The translations under genes and the position numbers were made by a program. From the NCBI GenBank assembly GCA_934293005.1, contig CAKQYA010000005.1, positions 38,408 to 102,407 on the forward strand: a stretch of DNA of 64,000 bases, written 5' to 3'. The stretch comes from an uncultured Bacteroidaceae bacterium (GTDB taxonomy: Bacteria; Bacteroidota; Bacteroidia; Bacteroidales; Bacteroidaceae). This document shows, one piece after another, positions 36,237-44,535 of this stretch. Under the pieces are notes generated by a model. It did no database searches. It saw only the letters and a program-made list of their open reading frames with translations, and was not told where the DNA came from. Numbering within the stretch: position 1 is the stretch's first letter; each line of letters begins with the position of its first letter.

Positions 36237-36250
36237 TATGACATAATGAT

Positions 36251-36292
36251 GGGCATTGTCCGCCGTGGGATTGAACCGGTGCGGCAATGTCC
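36251..36292 (+). other. inverted repeat between pgi and the flavodiiron gene
   Basis: GGGCATTGTCCGCC can pair with GGTGCGGCAATGTCC around a 13-base loop. A T-rich but interrupted stretch follows (ATGTTTTATAC). It may end pgi transcription in part or shape the leader of the next gene. Confidence 0.5.
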
Positions 36293-36324
36293 ATGTTTTA
36301 TACTTGAATAATATTGATAACAGC

Positions 36325-37497
36325 ATGAAATATGAATATGTAGCTCCTGGCGTCAAATACATCGGAGTTGATGACCTTGACATAGACCTTTTTGAAGGAC
36401 AGTATGATGTGCCTGAAGGCATGTCGTACAATTCTTATGTCATCCTTGATGACAAGATAGCTGTGATGGATACAGCAGATGCACGCAAGGAAAAAGAATG
36501 GATGGCCAACCTTGAGGCCGCGCTTGCTGGCAAGTCTCCTGATTACATTATTGTGCAACACTTTGAGCCAGACCATTCAGGCTGCGTGAAAACGGTTCTT
36601 GATAAATATCCTGGCGCGGTTGCAGTCTGCTCGCAGAAGGCTGTGCCGATGTTTGGCCGTTTCTTTGATGTGGATTTTGGAAATCGTCTCAAAGTGGTGA
36701 AGGAGGGTGAAGTGCTTCAACTCGGAGAACATACCCTGCAGTTCTTCATGGCTCCAATGGTGCATTGGCCAGAGGTGATGGTTACATATGAACAGACTAC
36801 CAAAACATTGTTTACAGCTGATGGTTTTGGTAAGTTTGGAGCTTTATGTAAGGAAGATGAAAATGATGAGGGCTGGGCTTGTGAGGCGCGACGCTACTAT
36901 TTTAATATCGTGGGCAAGTATGGAGCTATGGTACAGAAGCTTCTTGCCAAAGCTTCAACACTTGACATCCAGACAATCTGTCCGCTTCATGGTCCTGTGC
37001 TCAACGATAACCTTGGACAGTATCTGAGCCTTTATGACACTTGGAGCAAGTATGAGGCTGAAACTAAAGGGGTCTTCGTGGCTTATTGTTCTATTTATGG
37101 CAACACGGCCAAGGCGGCCCTGATGCTGGCAGATATGCTGCGTGAAAAAGATGTGAAAGTGTCTGTCGCAGACATTGCTCGTGATGATTTGCATGAGGCT
37201 GTTGAAGACGCTTTCCGTTATGACCGCATGGTGCTCTGTGCTCCTACGTACGATGGTGGCATAATGCCGATAATGGAGGATTTCATAAACCATTTGCGCA
37301 TCAAAACTTATCAGAACCGTAAGGTCGGTTTTGTTGAGAATGGCACATGGGCGCCTGTGGCTGGAAAAAAAATGATGGAGGAGATGGGGGCAATGAAGAA
37401 CATTACAATCATCGAACCGTTGGTGACTGTTGAATCGGCTGTGAAAGCAAAGACGGTAGAAAACTTGAAACTTCTTGCGGATGCATTATGTGACTGA
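36325..37497 (+). CDS. A-type flavoprotein (flavodiiron NO/O2 reductase, FprA-like)
   Basis: 390 residues from the ATG at 36325; the earlier in-frame codon at 36256 lies in the upstream inverted repeat. The N-terminal metallo-beta-lactamase-like domain keeps the diiron ligands: His79, Glu81, Asp83 and His84 in HFEPDH, then His in MVHWPEVM, Asp in FTADGFG and His in CPLHGPVL. The C-terminal flavodoxin domain starts VFVAYCSIYGNTAKAA (FMN phosphate loop). Such soluble enzymes reduce oxygen to water or NO to N2O and protect anaerobes. No rubredoxin domain is attached, so the electron donor is separate. Confidence 0.94.
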   Translation: MKYEYVAPGVKYIGVDDLDIDLFEGQYDVPEGMSYNSYVILDDKIAVMDTADARKEKEWMANLEAALAGKSPDYIIVQHFEPDHSGCVKTVLDKYPGAVAVCSQKAVPMFGRFFDVDFGNRLKVVKEGEVLQLGEHTLQFFMAPMVHWPEVMVTYEQTTKTLFTADGFGKFGALCKEDENDEGWACEARRYYFNIVGKYGAMVQKLLAKASTLDIQTICPLHGPVLNDNLGQYLSLYDTWSKYEAETKGVFVAYCSIYGNTAKAALMLADMLREKDVKVSVADIARDDLHEAVEDAFRYDRMVLCAPTYDGGIMPIMEDFINHLRIKTYQNRKVGFVENGTWAPVAGKKMMEEMGAMKNITIIEPLVTVESAVKAKTVENLKLLADALCD

Positions 37498-37648
37498 CAT
37501 GAAACTGTATCGCAAAAGGTGTTTTCAAAACAGCATTTATAATTGCAAACATGCACACTTTAAATGCTGGTCCTTGCGTAAGGTGAGCATGACAGATGTT
37601 TTTTTATCAAAAAACGGTGGAAGGTGGAAAATAAATTGAATAAACATT

Positions 37649-37677
37649 GCGTGATTCAAATATTTTTCCTACCTTTG
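37649..37677 (+). promoter_or_regulatory. promoter of tRNA-Arg and the rpmB group
   Basis: TTGCG near 37649 and TACCTTTG at 37670-37677 give a good spacing and place a start about 65 bp before the tRNA. The 250-bp gap after the flavodiiron gene shows no clear terminator. Confidence 0.6.
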
Positions 37678-37748
37678 TACCCGCAAATCGCTCAAATGCT
37701 TTTATGCAAACGATTTGCAGCATGCAGCGCATGTTTTCCTTAAAGGAT

Positions 37749-37822
37749 GGTTCGGTAGCTCAGCTGGATAGAGCAACAGCCTTCTAAGCTGTGGGTCTTG
37801 GGTTCGAATCCCAACCGAATCA
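37749..37822 (+). tRNA. tRNA-Arg (anticodon TCT)
   Basis: A 74-nt cloverleaf: acceptor GGTTCGG with CCGAATC (one G-U), D arm with AGCTCAGCTGGATAGAGC, anticodon stem ACAGC/GCTGT with loop CTTCTAA (anticodon TCT, reading AGA), T arm GGGTTCGAATCCC, discriminator A. The CCA end is not encoded. tRNA-Arg genes are common integration sites, but no integrase is near. Confidence 0.97.
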
Positions 37823-37987
37823 CTATTGAAAAACGAAAATAACAAAGAACACCCCTAATTTTCAAATTCAAAAAGGGTCAAGCGATTCCAATTTCGCAAA
37901 GCGGGCATTGCGGGCTCGCAGGAACGTGGCAACCTGTACTTCTCCAAAGTAAAATTAGATTGAAAATTAAAAGCATAACAAAAGAAA
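37823..37987 (+). other. rpmB leader region, possible autoregulatory RNA or gene relic
   Basis: The 165 bp between tRNA-Arg and rpmB have no terminator, so the tRNA and ribosomal genes may share a transcript. Positions 37893-37940 are GC-rich and self-complementary (CGCAAAGCGGGC, GCGGGCTCGC). One frame ends AGSQERGNLYFSKVKLD and a TGA at 37961, which reads like the tail of a protein but has no start in view. Either a structured leader for L28 or a leftover of an old insertion at the tRNA. Confidence 0.35.
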
Positions 37988-38248
37988 ATGTCGAAAATTT
38001 GTCAGATTACAGGTAAAAAGGCAATGGTGGGAAATAACGTGTCTCACTCACTGCGCAGAACAAAAAGACAATTCAATGTCAACTTGTTCACAAAGAAATT
38101 CTACTATGTAGAGGAAGATTGCTGGATCGTGCTCAAAGTGAGTGCTGCAGGTCTGCGTATCATCAACCGCATCGGACTTGATGCAGCTCTTAAGAAGGCT
38201 GTCGCAAAGGGATTTTGCGAGTGGAAAGAAATCCAGGTAATAGGCTAA
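37988..38248 (+). CDS. rpmB: 50S ribosomal protein L28 (bL28)
   Basis: 86 residues beginning MSKICQITGKKAMVGNNVSHS, the usual bL28 N-terminus, with NRTKR-like basic stretch SLRRTKRQFNVNLFTKKFYY. It is part of the large ribosomal subunit. It heads a tight group with rpmG (26-bp gap) and the DUF4295 gene, the standard Bacteroidetes order ahead of ftsY. Confidence 0.97.
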   Translation: MSKICQITGKKAMVGNNVSHSLRRTKRQFNVNLFTKKFYYVEEDCWIVLKVSAAGLRIINRIGLDAALKKAVAKGFCEWKEIQVIG

Positions 38249-38274
38249 TAATTTAAAGTAAGGAGAACGAAACA

Positions 38275-38463
38275 ATGGCAAAGAAAGCTAAAGGCAATCG
38301 CGTGCAGGTAATCCTCGAGTGCACAGAAATGAAGGATAGCGGTCTTCCAGGAACATCAAGATACGTCACTACAAAGAACCGCAAGAACACTCCAGACCGT
38401 CTGGAGCTCAAGAAGTATAACCCAATCCTTAAGAGAATGACAATTCATAAGGAGATTAAATAA
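38275..38463 (+). CDS. rpmG: 50S ribosomal protein L33 (bL33)
   Basis: 62 residues: AKKAKGNRVQVILECTEMKD...TSRYVTTKNRKNTPDRLELKKYNP, a clear bL33. Only one Cys is present, so this is the zinc-free form without paired CxxC motifs. An AAGGAGAA Shine-Dalgarno-like stretch (about 38259-38267) precedes the start, which is unusual in this window. It lies between rpmB and the DUF4295 gene. Confidence 0.97.
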   Translation: MAKKAKGNRVQVILECTEMKDSGLPGTSRYVTTKNRKNTPDRLELKKYNPILKRMTIHKEIK

Positions 38464-38472
38464 TAATAAGTT

Positions 38473-38625
38473 ATGGCAAAGAAAGTAGTCGCAACACTGA
38501 AGACTAAGGACGGACGTTCCTTCACAAAGGTTATTAAGATGGTAAAGTCTCCTAAGACTGGTGCTTACGCTTTTGAAGAGCAGATGGTTCCTGCTGAAAC
38601 TGCAAAGGATTTCTTCAAGAACTAA
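38473..38625 (+). CDS. DUF4295 small basic protein (Bacteroidetes ribosomal protein, bL38-type)
   Basis: 50 residues starting AKKVVATLKTKDGRSFTKVI and ending AETAKDFFKN, with KMVKSPKTGAYAFEEQMV between. It is nine bases after rpmG and ends before a terminator. DUF4295 is restricted to Bacteroidetes and always sits here. From memory, a small protein of this kind was seen in a Flavobacterium ribosome structure and named bL38; I believe this is that family, but the link should be verified. The size and Lys content fit a ribosomal protein. Confidence 0.88.
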   Translation: MAKKVVATLKTKDGRSFTKVIKMVKSPKTGAYAFEEQMVPAETAKDFFKN

Positions 38626-38706
38626 TTTTGGCCGTCTTATAAATTTGATACAGCATATACATGTGTTAAGCTCTTGAATGAGTCTTTATAACATGTAAAA
38701 TAATAG

Positions 38707-38737
38707 CCTCTCCATCTATTTTGGAGAGGTTTTTTTG
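38707..38737 (+). terminator. terminator of the rpmB-rpmG-DUF4295 group
   Basis: CCTCTCC pairs with GGAGAGG around a nine-base loop and is followed by seven T. Confidence 0.9.
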
Positions 38738-38765
38738 TTTTGTTCGCTGAATTTCTGTAACTTTG
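38734..38765 (+). promoter_or_regulatory. promoter of ftsY
   Basis: TTTG at 38734-38737, a 20-bp spacer and TAACTTTG at 38758-38765. The -33 box shares bases with the preceding terminator tail. Leader of about 50 nt. Confidence 0.7.
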
Positions 38766-38822
38766 TATCATTATTATGAATGATGACGATGATTAACACA
38801 ATAAACTATAAAAGCTGACATT

Positions 38823-39776
38823 ATGGGATTCTTCGATTTGTTTAAGAAAAAAAACAAGGAAACGCTCGACAAAGGCTTGGCAAAGACCAAGGAAAGCGTC
38901 TTTGAAAAGATTGCGCGTGCTGTAGCTGGCAAGTCAAAAGTGGATGATGAAGTGTTGGACAATCTGGAAGATATCCTTATTTCCAGCGACGTCGGTGTGG
39001 ATACTACGCTAAAGATTATTCAGCGCATTGAGGAACGCGTGGCGCGTGATAAGTATGTTGGCACAGATGAGTTGAATGTAATACTAAGGGAAGAGATAGC
39101 GGCATTGCTCACTGAAAATAATTCGGACGATACCGAGGGCTTTCAGATACCACGAAATGCGAACAAACCATATATCATACTTGTAGTAGGTGTGAATGGT
39201 GTTGGCAAGACCACCACCATCGGTAAGTTGGCATACCAGTTCAAGCAAGCCGGACTGAATGTGTATCTTGGTGCGGCTGATACTTTCCGAGCTGCAGCCG
39301 TAGAACAGATATGCATATGGGGTGAAAGGGTCGGAGTGCCTGTGGTGAAGCAACAGATGGGCAGTGACCCTGCAAGCGTGGCATTCGACTCTGTAAGTTC
39401 GGCAAAGGCTAATGGAGCTGATGTTGTCATTATTGACACCGCAGGTCGTCTTCACAATAAAATAAATCTGATGAATGAACTGACAAAGATAAAGAATGCT
39501 GTGAAGAAAGCTTCAGGCCATGAAGCTGACGATGTGATGCTTGTGCTTGATGGCTCTACTGGACAGAATGCTTTTGAGCAGGCAAGGCAGTTTACTGCGG
39601 CCACTGATGTCACTTCCATGGCAATAACCAAGCTTGACGGCACTGCAAAGGGAGGCGTGGTGATAGGCATAAGCGACCAGTTGAAAGTGCCTGTACGCTA
39701 TATTGGCTTGGGCGAGGGCATGGAAGATCTTCAGGCTTTCAATCGCAAGGCTTTCGTGGAAAGCCTGTTTGGATAA
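38823..39776 (+). CDS. ftsY: signal recognition particle receptor FtsY
   Basis: 317 residues. The GTPase that docks the SRP-ribosome complex at the membrane for cotranslational targeting. Short N-terminal A region (GFFDLFKKKNKETLDKGLAKTKESVFEKI), then the NG domain: G1 VGVNGVGKTTTIGKL (about residues 122-136), DTFRAAAVEQ, DTAGRLHNKINLMNEL and TKLDGTAKGG. The acidic A domain of E. coli FtsY is missing, as in most Bacteroidetes. It lies 19 bp before rimO and is likely cotranscribed. Confidence 0.97.
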   Translation: MGFFDLFKKKNKETLDKGLAKTKESVFEKIARAVAGKSKVDDEVLDNLEDILISSDVGVDTTLKIIQRIEERVARDKYVGTDELNVILREEIAALLTENNSDDTEGFQIPRNANKPYIILVVGVNGVGKTTTIGKLAYQFKQAGLNVYLGAADTFRAAAVEQICIWGERVGVPVVKQQMGSDPASVAFDSVSSAKANGADVVIIDTAGRLHNKINLMNELTKIKNAVKKASGHEADDVMLVLDGSTGQNAFEQARQFTAATDVTSMAITKLDGTAKGGVVIGISDQLKVPVRYIGLGEGMEDLQAFNRKAFVESLFG

Positions 39777-39795
39777 AATAACACCTACTTATCAG

Positions 39796-41097
39796 ATGAG
39801 AAAAAATACGGTAGATATTATTACACTTGGATGTTCAAAGAATTTGGTGGATTCTGAAAGGTTGATACGCCAATTAGAACTGAACGGCTATAAGGTCACT
39901 CATGATAGCGAGAATCCGCAAGGAGAAATAGTTGTTGTCAACACTTGTGGCTTCATAGCTGATGCGCAGGAAGAAAGCGTGAACATGATTCTTGAATTAT
40001 GTCAGGCAAAGGCCGAGGGACGTGTCAAGGCAGTGTATGTTATGGGATGCCTTTCGCAAAGATTCATGAAAGAACTTGGTCATGAGATACCTCAGGTGGA
40101 TAAGTTTTATGGCAAATTCAATTGGAATGAATTGCTTGCGGATCTTGGTAAGGTGTATCATGATGAGTGCTGTTATGAACGGTGTCTCACTACGCCAAGC
40201 CATTATGCATATCTGAAGATATCTGAAGGATGTGACCGTCATTGCGCTTATTGCGCTATTCCAATTATTACAGGACGTCATCAAAGTCGAAGGATGGAAG
40301 ACATCGTGGCTGAAGTGGAGCATCTTGTGTCGGAGGGCGTGAAAGAATTTCAAATCATTGCCCAGGAATTGACATATTATGGCATAGACCTTTACGGCAA
40401 ACAGATGATTGCGGAACTGGTGGAACGCATAAGTGATGTGAAGGGTGTGAAGTGGATACGCTTGCACTATGCCTATCCAACTAATTTCCCATGGGACTTG
40501 CTGCGTGTCATCCGTGAAAGAGATAATGTGTGCAAGTATCTTGACATCGCTCTTCAGCATGTGAGTACGCGTGTGCTTGACAACATGCAGCGTCATATTG
40601 ACAAGGAAGAGACTTATGCTTTTGTGGAACGTGTTCGCAGCGAAGTGCCTGGCATATGTTTGCGCACTACATTGATGGTGGGCTTTCCTGGTGAGGGTGA
40701 TGCGGAATATGAAGAACTTAAGGAATTTGTAAAGTGGGCTAAGTTTGACAGAATGGGCGCATTTGCTTATTCAGAAGAAGAAGGCACGCCGGCTAAAAGG
40801 AATTTTAAAGATGATATTCCTGAAGATGTCAAACATGAACGTCTTAGTGAATTGATGGATATTCAACAGGCGATATCATCAGCCGTGCAGGCGCAGAAGG
40901 TGGGCCGTGTGCTTAAAGTGGTCATTGACCGCAAGGAAGGAGAGTTTTTTGTGGGACGCACCGAATTTGATTCCCCTGAAGTTGATCCAGAGGTGCTGAT
41001 TCCAGTGTCTGAGCGTAATTTGAGGAAAGGTTGCTTTTATGATGTGAAGATAACCGATTCTGATGATTTCGATTTGTATGGAAGTGTTGTCGGATGA
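39796..41097 (+). CDS. rimO: ribosomal protein S12 methylthiotransferase
   Basis: 433 residues from the ATG at 39796 (MRKNTVDIITLGCSKN); the frame extends back into ftsY and that part is not used. N-terminal UPF0004 domain with cluster cysteines in LGCSKN, NTCGF and MGCLSQ; radical SAM motif CDRHCAYCAIP; a C-terminal TRAM-like domain (FVGRTEFDSPEVDPEVLI). It adds a methylthio group to Asp of S12 using two 4Fe-4S clusters. The ASKN-type start and the missing tRNA-type motifs favour RimO over MiaB. Confidence 0.95.
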   Translation: MRKNTVDIITLGCSKNLVDSERLIRQLELNGYKVTHDSENPQGEIVVVNTCGFIADAQEESVNMILELCQAKAEGRVKAVYVMGCLSQRFMKELGHEIPQVDKFYGKFNWNELLADLGKVYHDECCYERCLTTPSHYAYLKISEGCDRHCAYCAIPIITGRHQSRRMEDIVAEVEHLVSEGVKEFQIIAQELTYYGIDLYGKQMIAELVERISDVKGVKWIRLHYAYPTNFPWDLLRVIRERDNVCKYLDIALQHVSTRVLDNMQRHIDKEETYAFVERVRSEVPGICLRTTLMVGFPGEGDAEYEELKEFVKWAKFDRMGAFAYSEEEGTPAKRNFKDDIPEDVKHERLSELMDIQQAISSAVQAQKVGRVLKVVIDRKEGEFFVGRTEFDSPEVDPEVLIPVSERNLRKGCFYDVKITDSDDFDLYGSVVG

Positions 41098-41122
41098 CAA
41101 ATGACTGAATGTGTATAATTTA

Positions 41123-41401
41123 ATGAACAGTAAGGATTTTATAGATAAGGTATCCCAAAAAGCGGGTATTGGTGCAGGCGAGGCCGAGAAGCTCTTGTCT
41201 GCTCTTGTGTCGTGCATGCTTGAAGAATTGTCGGATGGGAATAGCATCAGCATGCAAGGATTTGGCAGTTTTGAGGTACGTGAGAAGAGTGGGAGGAAAA
41301 TATACAATCCATCATCTAAAGCATATATTGATGTGCCGTCTAAGACCACTGTGGCATATAAAATGAGCGGTGTCCTCAAAGAACGATTAAACGGAGTGTA
41401 G
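41123..41401 (+). CDS. HU-family DNA-binding protein
   Basis: 92 residues from ATG 41123. HU/IHF fold: helices MNSKDFIDKVSQKAGIGAGEAEKLLSAL, then GFGSFEVREKSGRKIYNPSSKAYIDVPSKTTVAYKMS. The arm carries YNPSSKAYIDVP where canonical HU has RNPxTGEEI, so it diverges at the DNA-intercalating Pro region. It compacts or bends DNA. It is only three bases ahead of the HU-LysM gene, which suggests that the two proteins are made together and may pair. Confidence 0.9.
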   Translation: MNSKDFIDKVSQKAGIGAGEAEKLLSALVSCMLEELSDGNSISMQGFGSFEVREKSGRKIYNPSSKAYIDVPSKTTVAYKMSGVLKERLNGV

Positions 41402-41404
41402 CCA

Positions 41405-42901
41405 ATGAACGAGAAATTATCATTCCAACATATTGCAGAAGCTCTTTCGCAAAAAGGTAGTGTGCAGAAAAAGGTGGCAGAGTCTTTTGTCAAGTCATTT
41501 TTTGACACAGTGGCTGAAGCTGTGAAAAATGGTGAGGATTCTGTCAAGATTGATGGCTGGGGTACGTTTAAGCGAGTGTCTGTTGACAGCCGTGAAAGTG
41601 TCAATGTGTCTAATGGTGAGCGTATATTAATACAAGGATATACTAAACTTGCATTCTCACCCGAAGATACGGTCGTAGCAATGCTTAGCAGAAGTAAAAA
41701 GAATTCCAAAATAGAAGAAGCGGATGATGATTGTTCTCTTGATAAGAATGACGTTTCGCAAGAGAGTGATTTGAGTGATGGAGTTTCTTGTGTTGACACG
41801 AATGAGATTCTGCCGGGAAATATAGAGCATGAATGTTTTCTTGATGATATTGTTGAGGAAGATGAGTCTCCATTTGTGGAACTTGCTAAAGATGATTTTT
41901 CAGGTATAGACATGATCATATCTACGCCAGAAAGTTTGAATGACGTGCATCTGCAACTTGAAGAGGCAAAATCCAAAGTGGCAGAAGCCATAGAGATGGT
42001 AAAAAAAGCAAGCGCGGAGAAGGCAAGATTAGAACGTTTGCTGGAACGTCTGGAAAAGAACATTGCTCCAGAAGAAGTTGGCAACCATAATCTTTACGTT
42101 GGCTATTCTGACGAGAAGGAACATTCCGTGCAGGATGATGAGCAGCTTTCAAAGAGCGAGGATGCATGTCATGATGATTCTGCCTGTCTGATGTGTTCTG
42201 ATGATGATAAAGAAGGTGCGCATCTTGATGGCAATGAACAGCATGACGGTGCTTTGCAGCGTGTGCTGTATGGAAGCGATGATGGCTCAATGTTGAGAGA
42301 GGGAGCTTCGAGTGAGGGCGGCATTGAAGCCCCAGTGTCTAAGGATTCTTCATCTAATAGTGGCCGCAAATGGCTTATAAGCATAGCTTGCATCTTATTG
42401 GCCATAGTTCTTGTTGGTGGAATAGGCTATTTGGTTTATGGTACATTCTTGTCAATTGAATCTGTTGAAAAAGTGCCCAATTTAAATAGTTCTAAAGATA
42501 TGGTGCATGGCCAGCCTGAGATGAAACCCTCGAAAGGTGATGGAAATTCAGTTGGTAAGTCGGTAATGAATAATGATGAATTGGCTGAGAAACCAAAAAT
42601 TGATAATGAAGTTTGTTTAGATGTGCAGAATGCGAATGATGGCTTGAATGCAAAAACAGATAAACCTTCTGGAATGTTGGACGATGCTCAGCAAGCGTCT
42701 GCCTCTTCTTCTAAACAGAATGTCGTTTCTGATGATAAACCATTGCGTCCCCCAAAATACACATTGAAGAAAGGCGAGACCCTCACACGTGTATCGCAAC
42801 GTTTCTATGGCACGAAAGATTCAGTCAGTGCCATCATACGTGTGAACACATTTGTCAATCCAGACAATGTGCCAATAGGAGCGGTTATCACTCTTCCGTA
42901 A
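41405..42901 (+). CDS. HU-domain protein fused through a membrane segment to LysM
   Basis: 498 residues. Residues 1-92 are an HU/IHF-like domain (EALSQKGSVQKKVAESFVKSF, KIDGWGTFKRV). Residues ~95-175 are acidic; ~178-220 form a likely coiled coil (QLEEAKSKVAEAIEMVKKAS); ~225-315 are acidic with His and Ser. One membrane helix lies at ~323-348 (WLISIACILLAIVLVGGIGYLV). A low-complexity periplasmic linker follows and a LysM domain ends the protein (~450-498: YTLKKGETLTRVSQRFYGTK). The likely topology is HU inside, LysM outside, touching peptidoglycan. It follows the HU gene by 3 bp. HU-SPOR proteins are known in Bacteroidetes; this is an analogous design. Function unknown. Confidence 0.85.
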   Translation: MNEKLSFQHIAEALSQKGSVQKKVAESFVKSFFDTVAEAVKNGEDSVKIDGWGTFKRVSVDSRESVNVSNGERILIQGYTKLAFSPEDTVVAMLSRSKKNSKIEEADDDCSLDKNDVSQESDLSDGVSCVDTNEILPGNIEHECFLDDIVEEDESPFVELAKDDFSGIDMIISTPESLNDVHLQLEEAKSKVAEAIEMVKKASAEKARLERLLERLEKNIAPEEVGNHNLYVGYSDEKEHSVQDDEQLSKSEDACHDDSACLMCSDDDKEGAHLDGNEQHDGALQRVLYGSDDGSMLREGASSEGGIEAPVSKDSSSNSGRKWLISIACILLAIVLVGGIGYLVYGTFLSIESVEKVPNLNSSKDMVHGQPEMKPSKGDGNSVGKSVMNNDELAEKPKIDNEVCLDVQNANDGLNAKTDKPSGMLDDAQQASASSSKQNVVSDDKPLRPPKYTLKKGETLTRVSQRFYGTKDSVSAIIRVNTFVNPDNVPIGAVITLP

Positions 42902-42926
42902 TGTTGTGAGTGCATGCTGTGATATG

Positions 42927-42968
42927 GCAATCCTGTAGCTCTAAATTGGGCTTCAGGATTGTTCTTTT
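42927..42968 (+). terminator. terminator of the HU/HU-LysM genes
   Basis: CAATCCTG pairs with CAGGATTG around an 18-base loop and is followed by TTCTTTTCTG. Moderate strength. The rest of the 385-bp gap to moxR holds only a promoter box. Confidence 0.6.
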
Positions 42969-43108
42969 CTGTTAAACTGATAAATGCAACTTATTGCTAA
43001 GTGGTTACTTTGAGAATTATAATCTTTGGCAAATTATAATAACTCTTAAAAACAGTCAGTCTCCGATAGTTTTTACATTCTTTAAGATGAGAAGTAGAGA
43101 ATAAATCG

Positions 43109-43116
43109 TAATTTTG
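43109..43116 (+). promoter_or_regulatory. -7 box of the moxR/Bat operon
   Basis: TAATTTTG fits the consensus, 170 bp before moxR. The -33 region is not well conserved. Confidence 0.45.
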
Positions 43117-43286
43117 TAGTCGAAAAAGTCAAATACTGTATCAAACAGGTATAATTGTCTGCTTTGGTTTATTTGTGTAATTGTTATTTATACATCTAAT
43201 ATTTAGCATTATCTGTTCTTTTGGTATGATTAGTGTCTTTTAAAAACGAAATTGTAGTTAAAATTATAATTGATAAAAACATAAAT

Positions 43287-44282
43287 ATGGCAGAATCAAT
43301 TGACATCCGCGAATTGAACGAACGGATAGAACGTCACAGCGCATTCGTGACAAACATTATGACAGGTATGGACCAAGCCATTGTCGGACAAAAACATCTT
43401 GTGGAATCATTGCTTCTCGGACTGTTGTCTGATGGACATGTTTTGCTTGAGGGTGTGCCAGGTCTGGCAAAAACAAAGGCTATAAAGACACTTGCATCAC
43501 TGATTGATGCACAGTTCAGCCGCATACAGTTCACTCCTGACCTTCTTCCTGCTGATGTTATAGGTACAATGATATACAGCCAGAAAGATGGTGAGTTCAA
43601 GTCGAAGAAGGGACCTATCTTTGCCAACTTTATTTTGGCAGATGAGATAAACCGCGCGCCAGCTAAGGTGCAGTCGGCTCTTCTTGAGGCTATGCAAGAG
43701 CGTCAGGTCACAATCTCAACTAATACATTTGAGCTTCCAAAGCCGTTTCTTGTGCTTGCCACACAAAACCCTATTGAACAAGAAGGCACATATCCTTTGC
43801 CAGAAGCGCAGGTAGACCGTTTCATGCTTAAGGTTGTCATTGACTATCCTAAACTTGAAGAAGAGAAAAAAATCATAAGGCAGAATATATCAGGGGAAAA
43901 GTTGGTGACACGTCCTATTATGACTACAGCGGACATTGAAAGTGCTCGCAACGTCGTGCGTGAAGTCTATCTCGATGAGAAGATTGAACAGTATATTGCA
44001 GACATAGTCTTTGCTACTCGCTATCCTGAAAAATATAACCTTAAGGAACTCAAAGGACTCATCAGTTTTGGCGGTTCGCCACGAGCTTCAATCAATTTGG
44101 CTCTTGCGTCACGTTCATATGCCTTTATCAAACACCGTGGATATGTCATCCCTGAAGATGTGCGTGCTGTGGCACAGGATGTGCTTCGCCACCGCATAGG
44201 TCTTACTTATGAGGCTGAAGCCAACAATGTTACTTCCGAGGAAATCATAAGCAAGATTCTCAATAAAGTGGAAGTGCCTTAA
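43287..44282 (+). CDS. MoxR-family AAA+ ATPase
   Basis: 331 residues from ATG 43287 (MAESIDIREL). Walker A EGVPGLAKTKAIK, Walker B ILADEINRAPAKVQSALLEAM, sensor 1 LATQNPIEQEGTYPLPEAQVDRF. MoxR ATPases act as chaperones for the von Willebrand proteins encoded beside them. It heads the Bat aerotolerance operon, with a 253-bp gap to the DUF58 gene that shows no terminator. Confidence 0.93.
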   Translation: MAESIDIRELNERIERHSAFVTNIMTGMDQAIVGQKHLVESLLLGLLSDGHVLLEGVPGLAKTKAIKTLASLIDAQFSRIQFTPDLLPADVIGTMIYSQKDGEFKSKKGPIFANFILADEINRAPAKVQSALLEAMQERQVTISTNTFELPKPFLVLATQNPIEQEGTYPLPEAQVDRFMLKVVIDYPKLEEEKKIIRQNISGEKLVTRPIMTTADIESARNVVREVYLDEKIEQYIADIVFATRYPEKYNLKELKGLISFGGSPRASINLALASRSYAFIKHRGYVIPEDVRAVAQDVLRHRIGLTYEAEANNVTSEEIISKILNKVEVP

Positions 44283-44535
44283 TGTTCTTATAGCTCATAA
44301 TAGTGAGATGTTTCTGATTTCCTGATGGTCTTTAGACTGAATGCGTGATTCCTGTTATAGCATTAGTCTTTCTTTTCAAATATAGTCTGCATGATTTTTT
44401 TGATGCCCGTCTGATGACTGCATTTCAAAATAGAATGTTGTGACTTCAATATGGACATTGCAATCCGCTTGCCACATATATAATAAGAATAGAACAAATG
44501 ACTGTTTGGAGTTAAATATATAAATTCATTTTCTG

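Noticed and set aside
37749..37987. Integrated element at tRNA-Arg
   Set aside because: No integrase, no repeated tRNA 3' end and ribosomal genes follow directly; only a weak relic is possible.
40879..42084. 401-codon minus-strand frame across rimO, HU and HU-LysM
   Set aside because: Spans three real plus-strand genes; Ser/Phe-rich composition is typical of a frame opposite acidic coding sequence.
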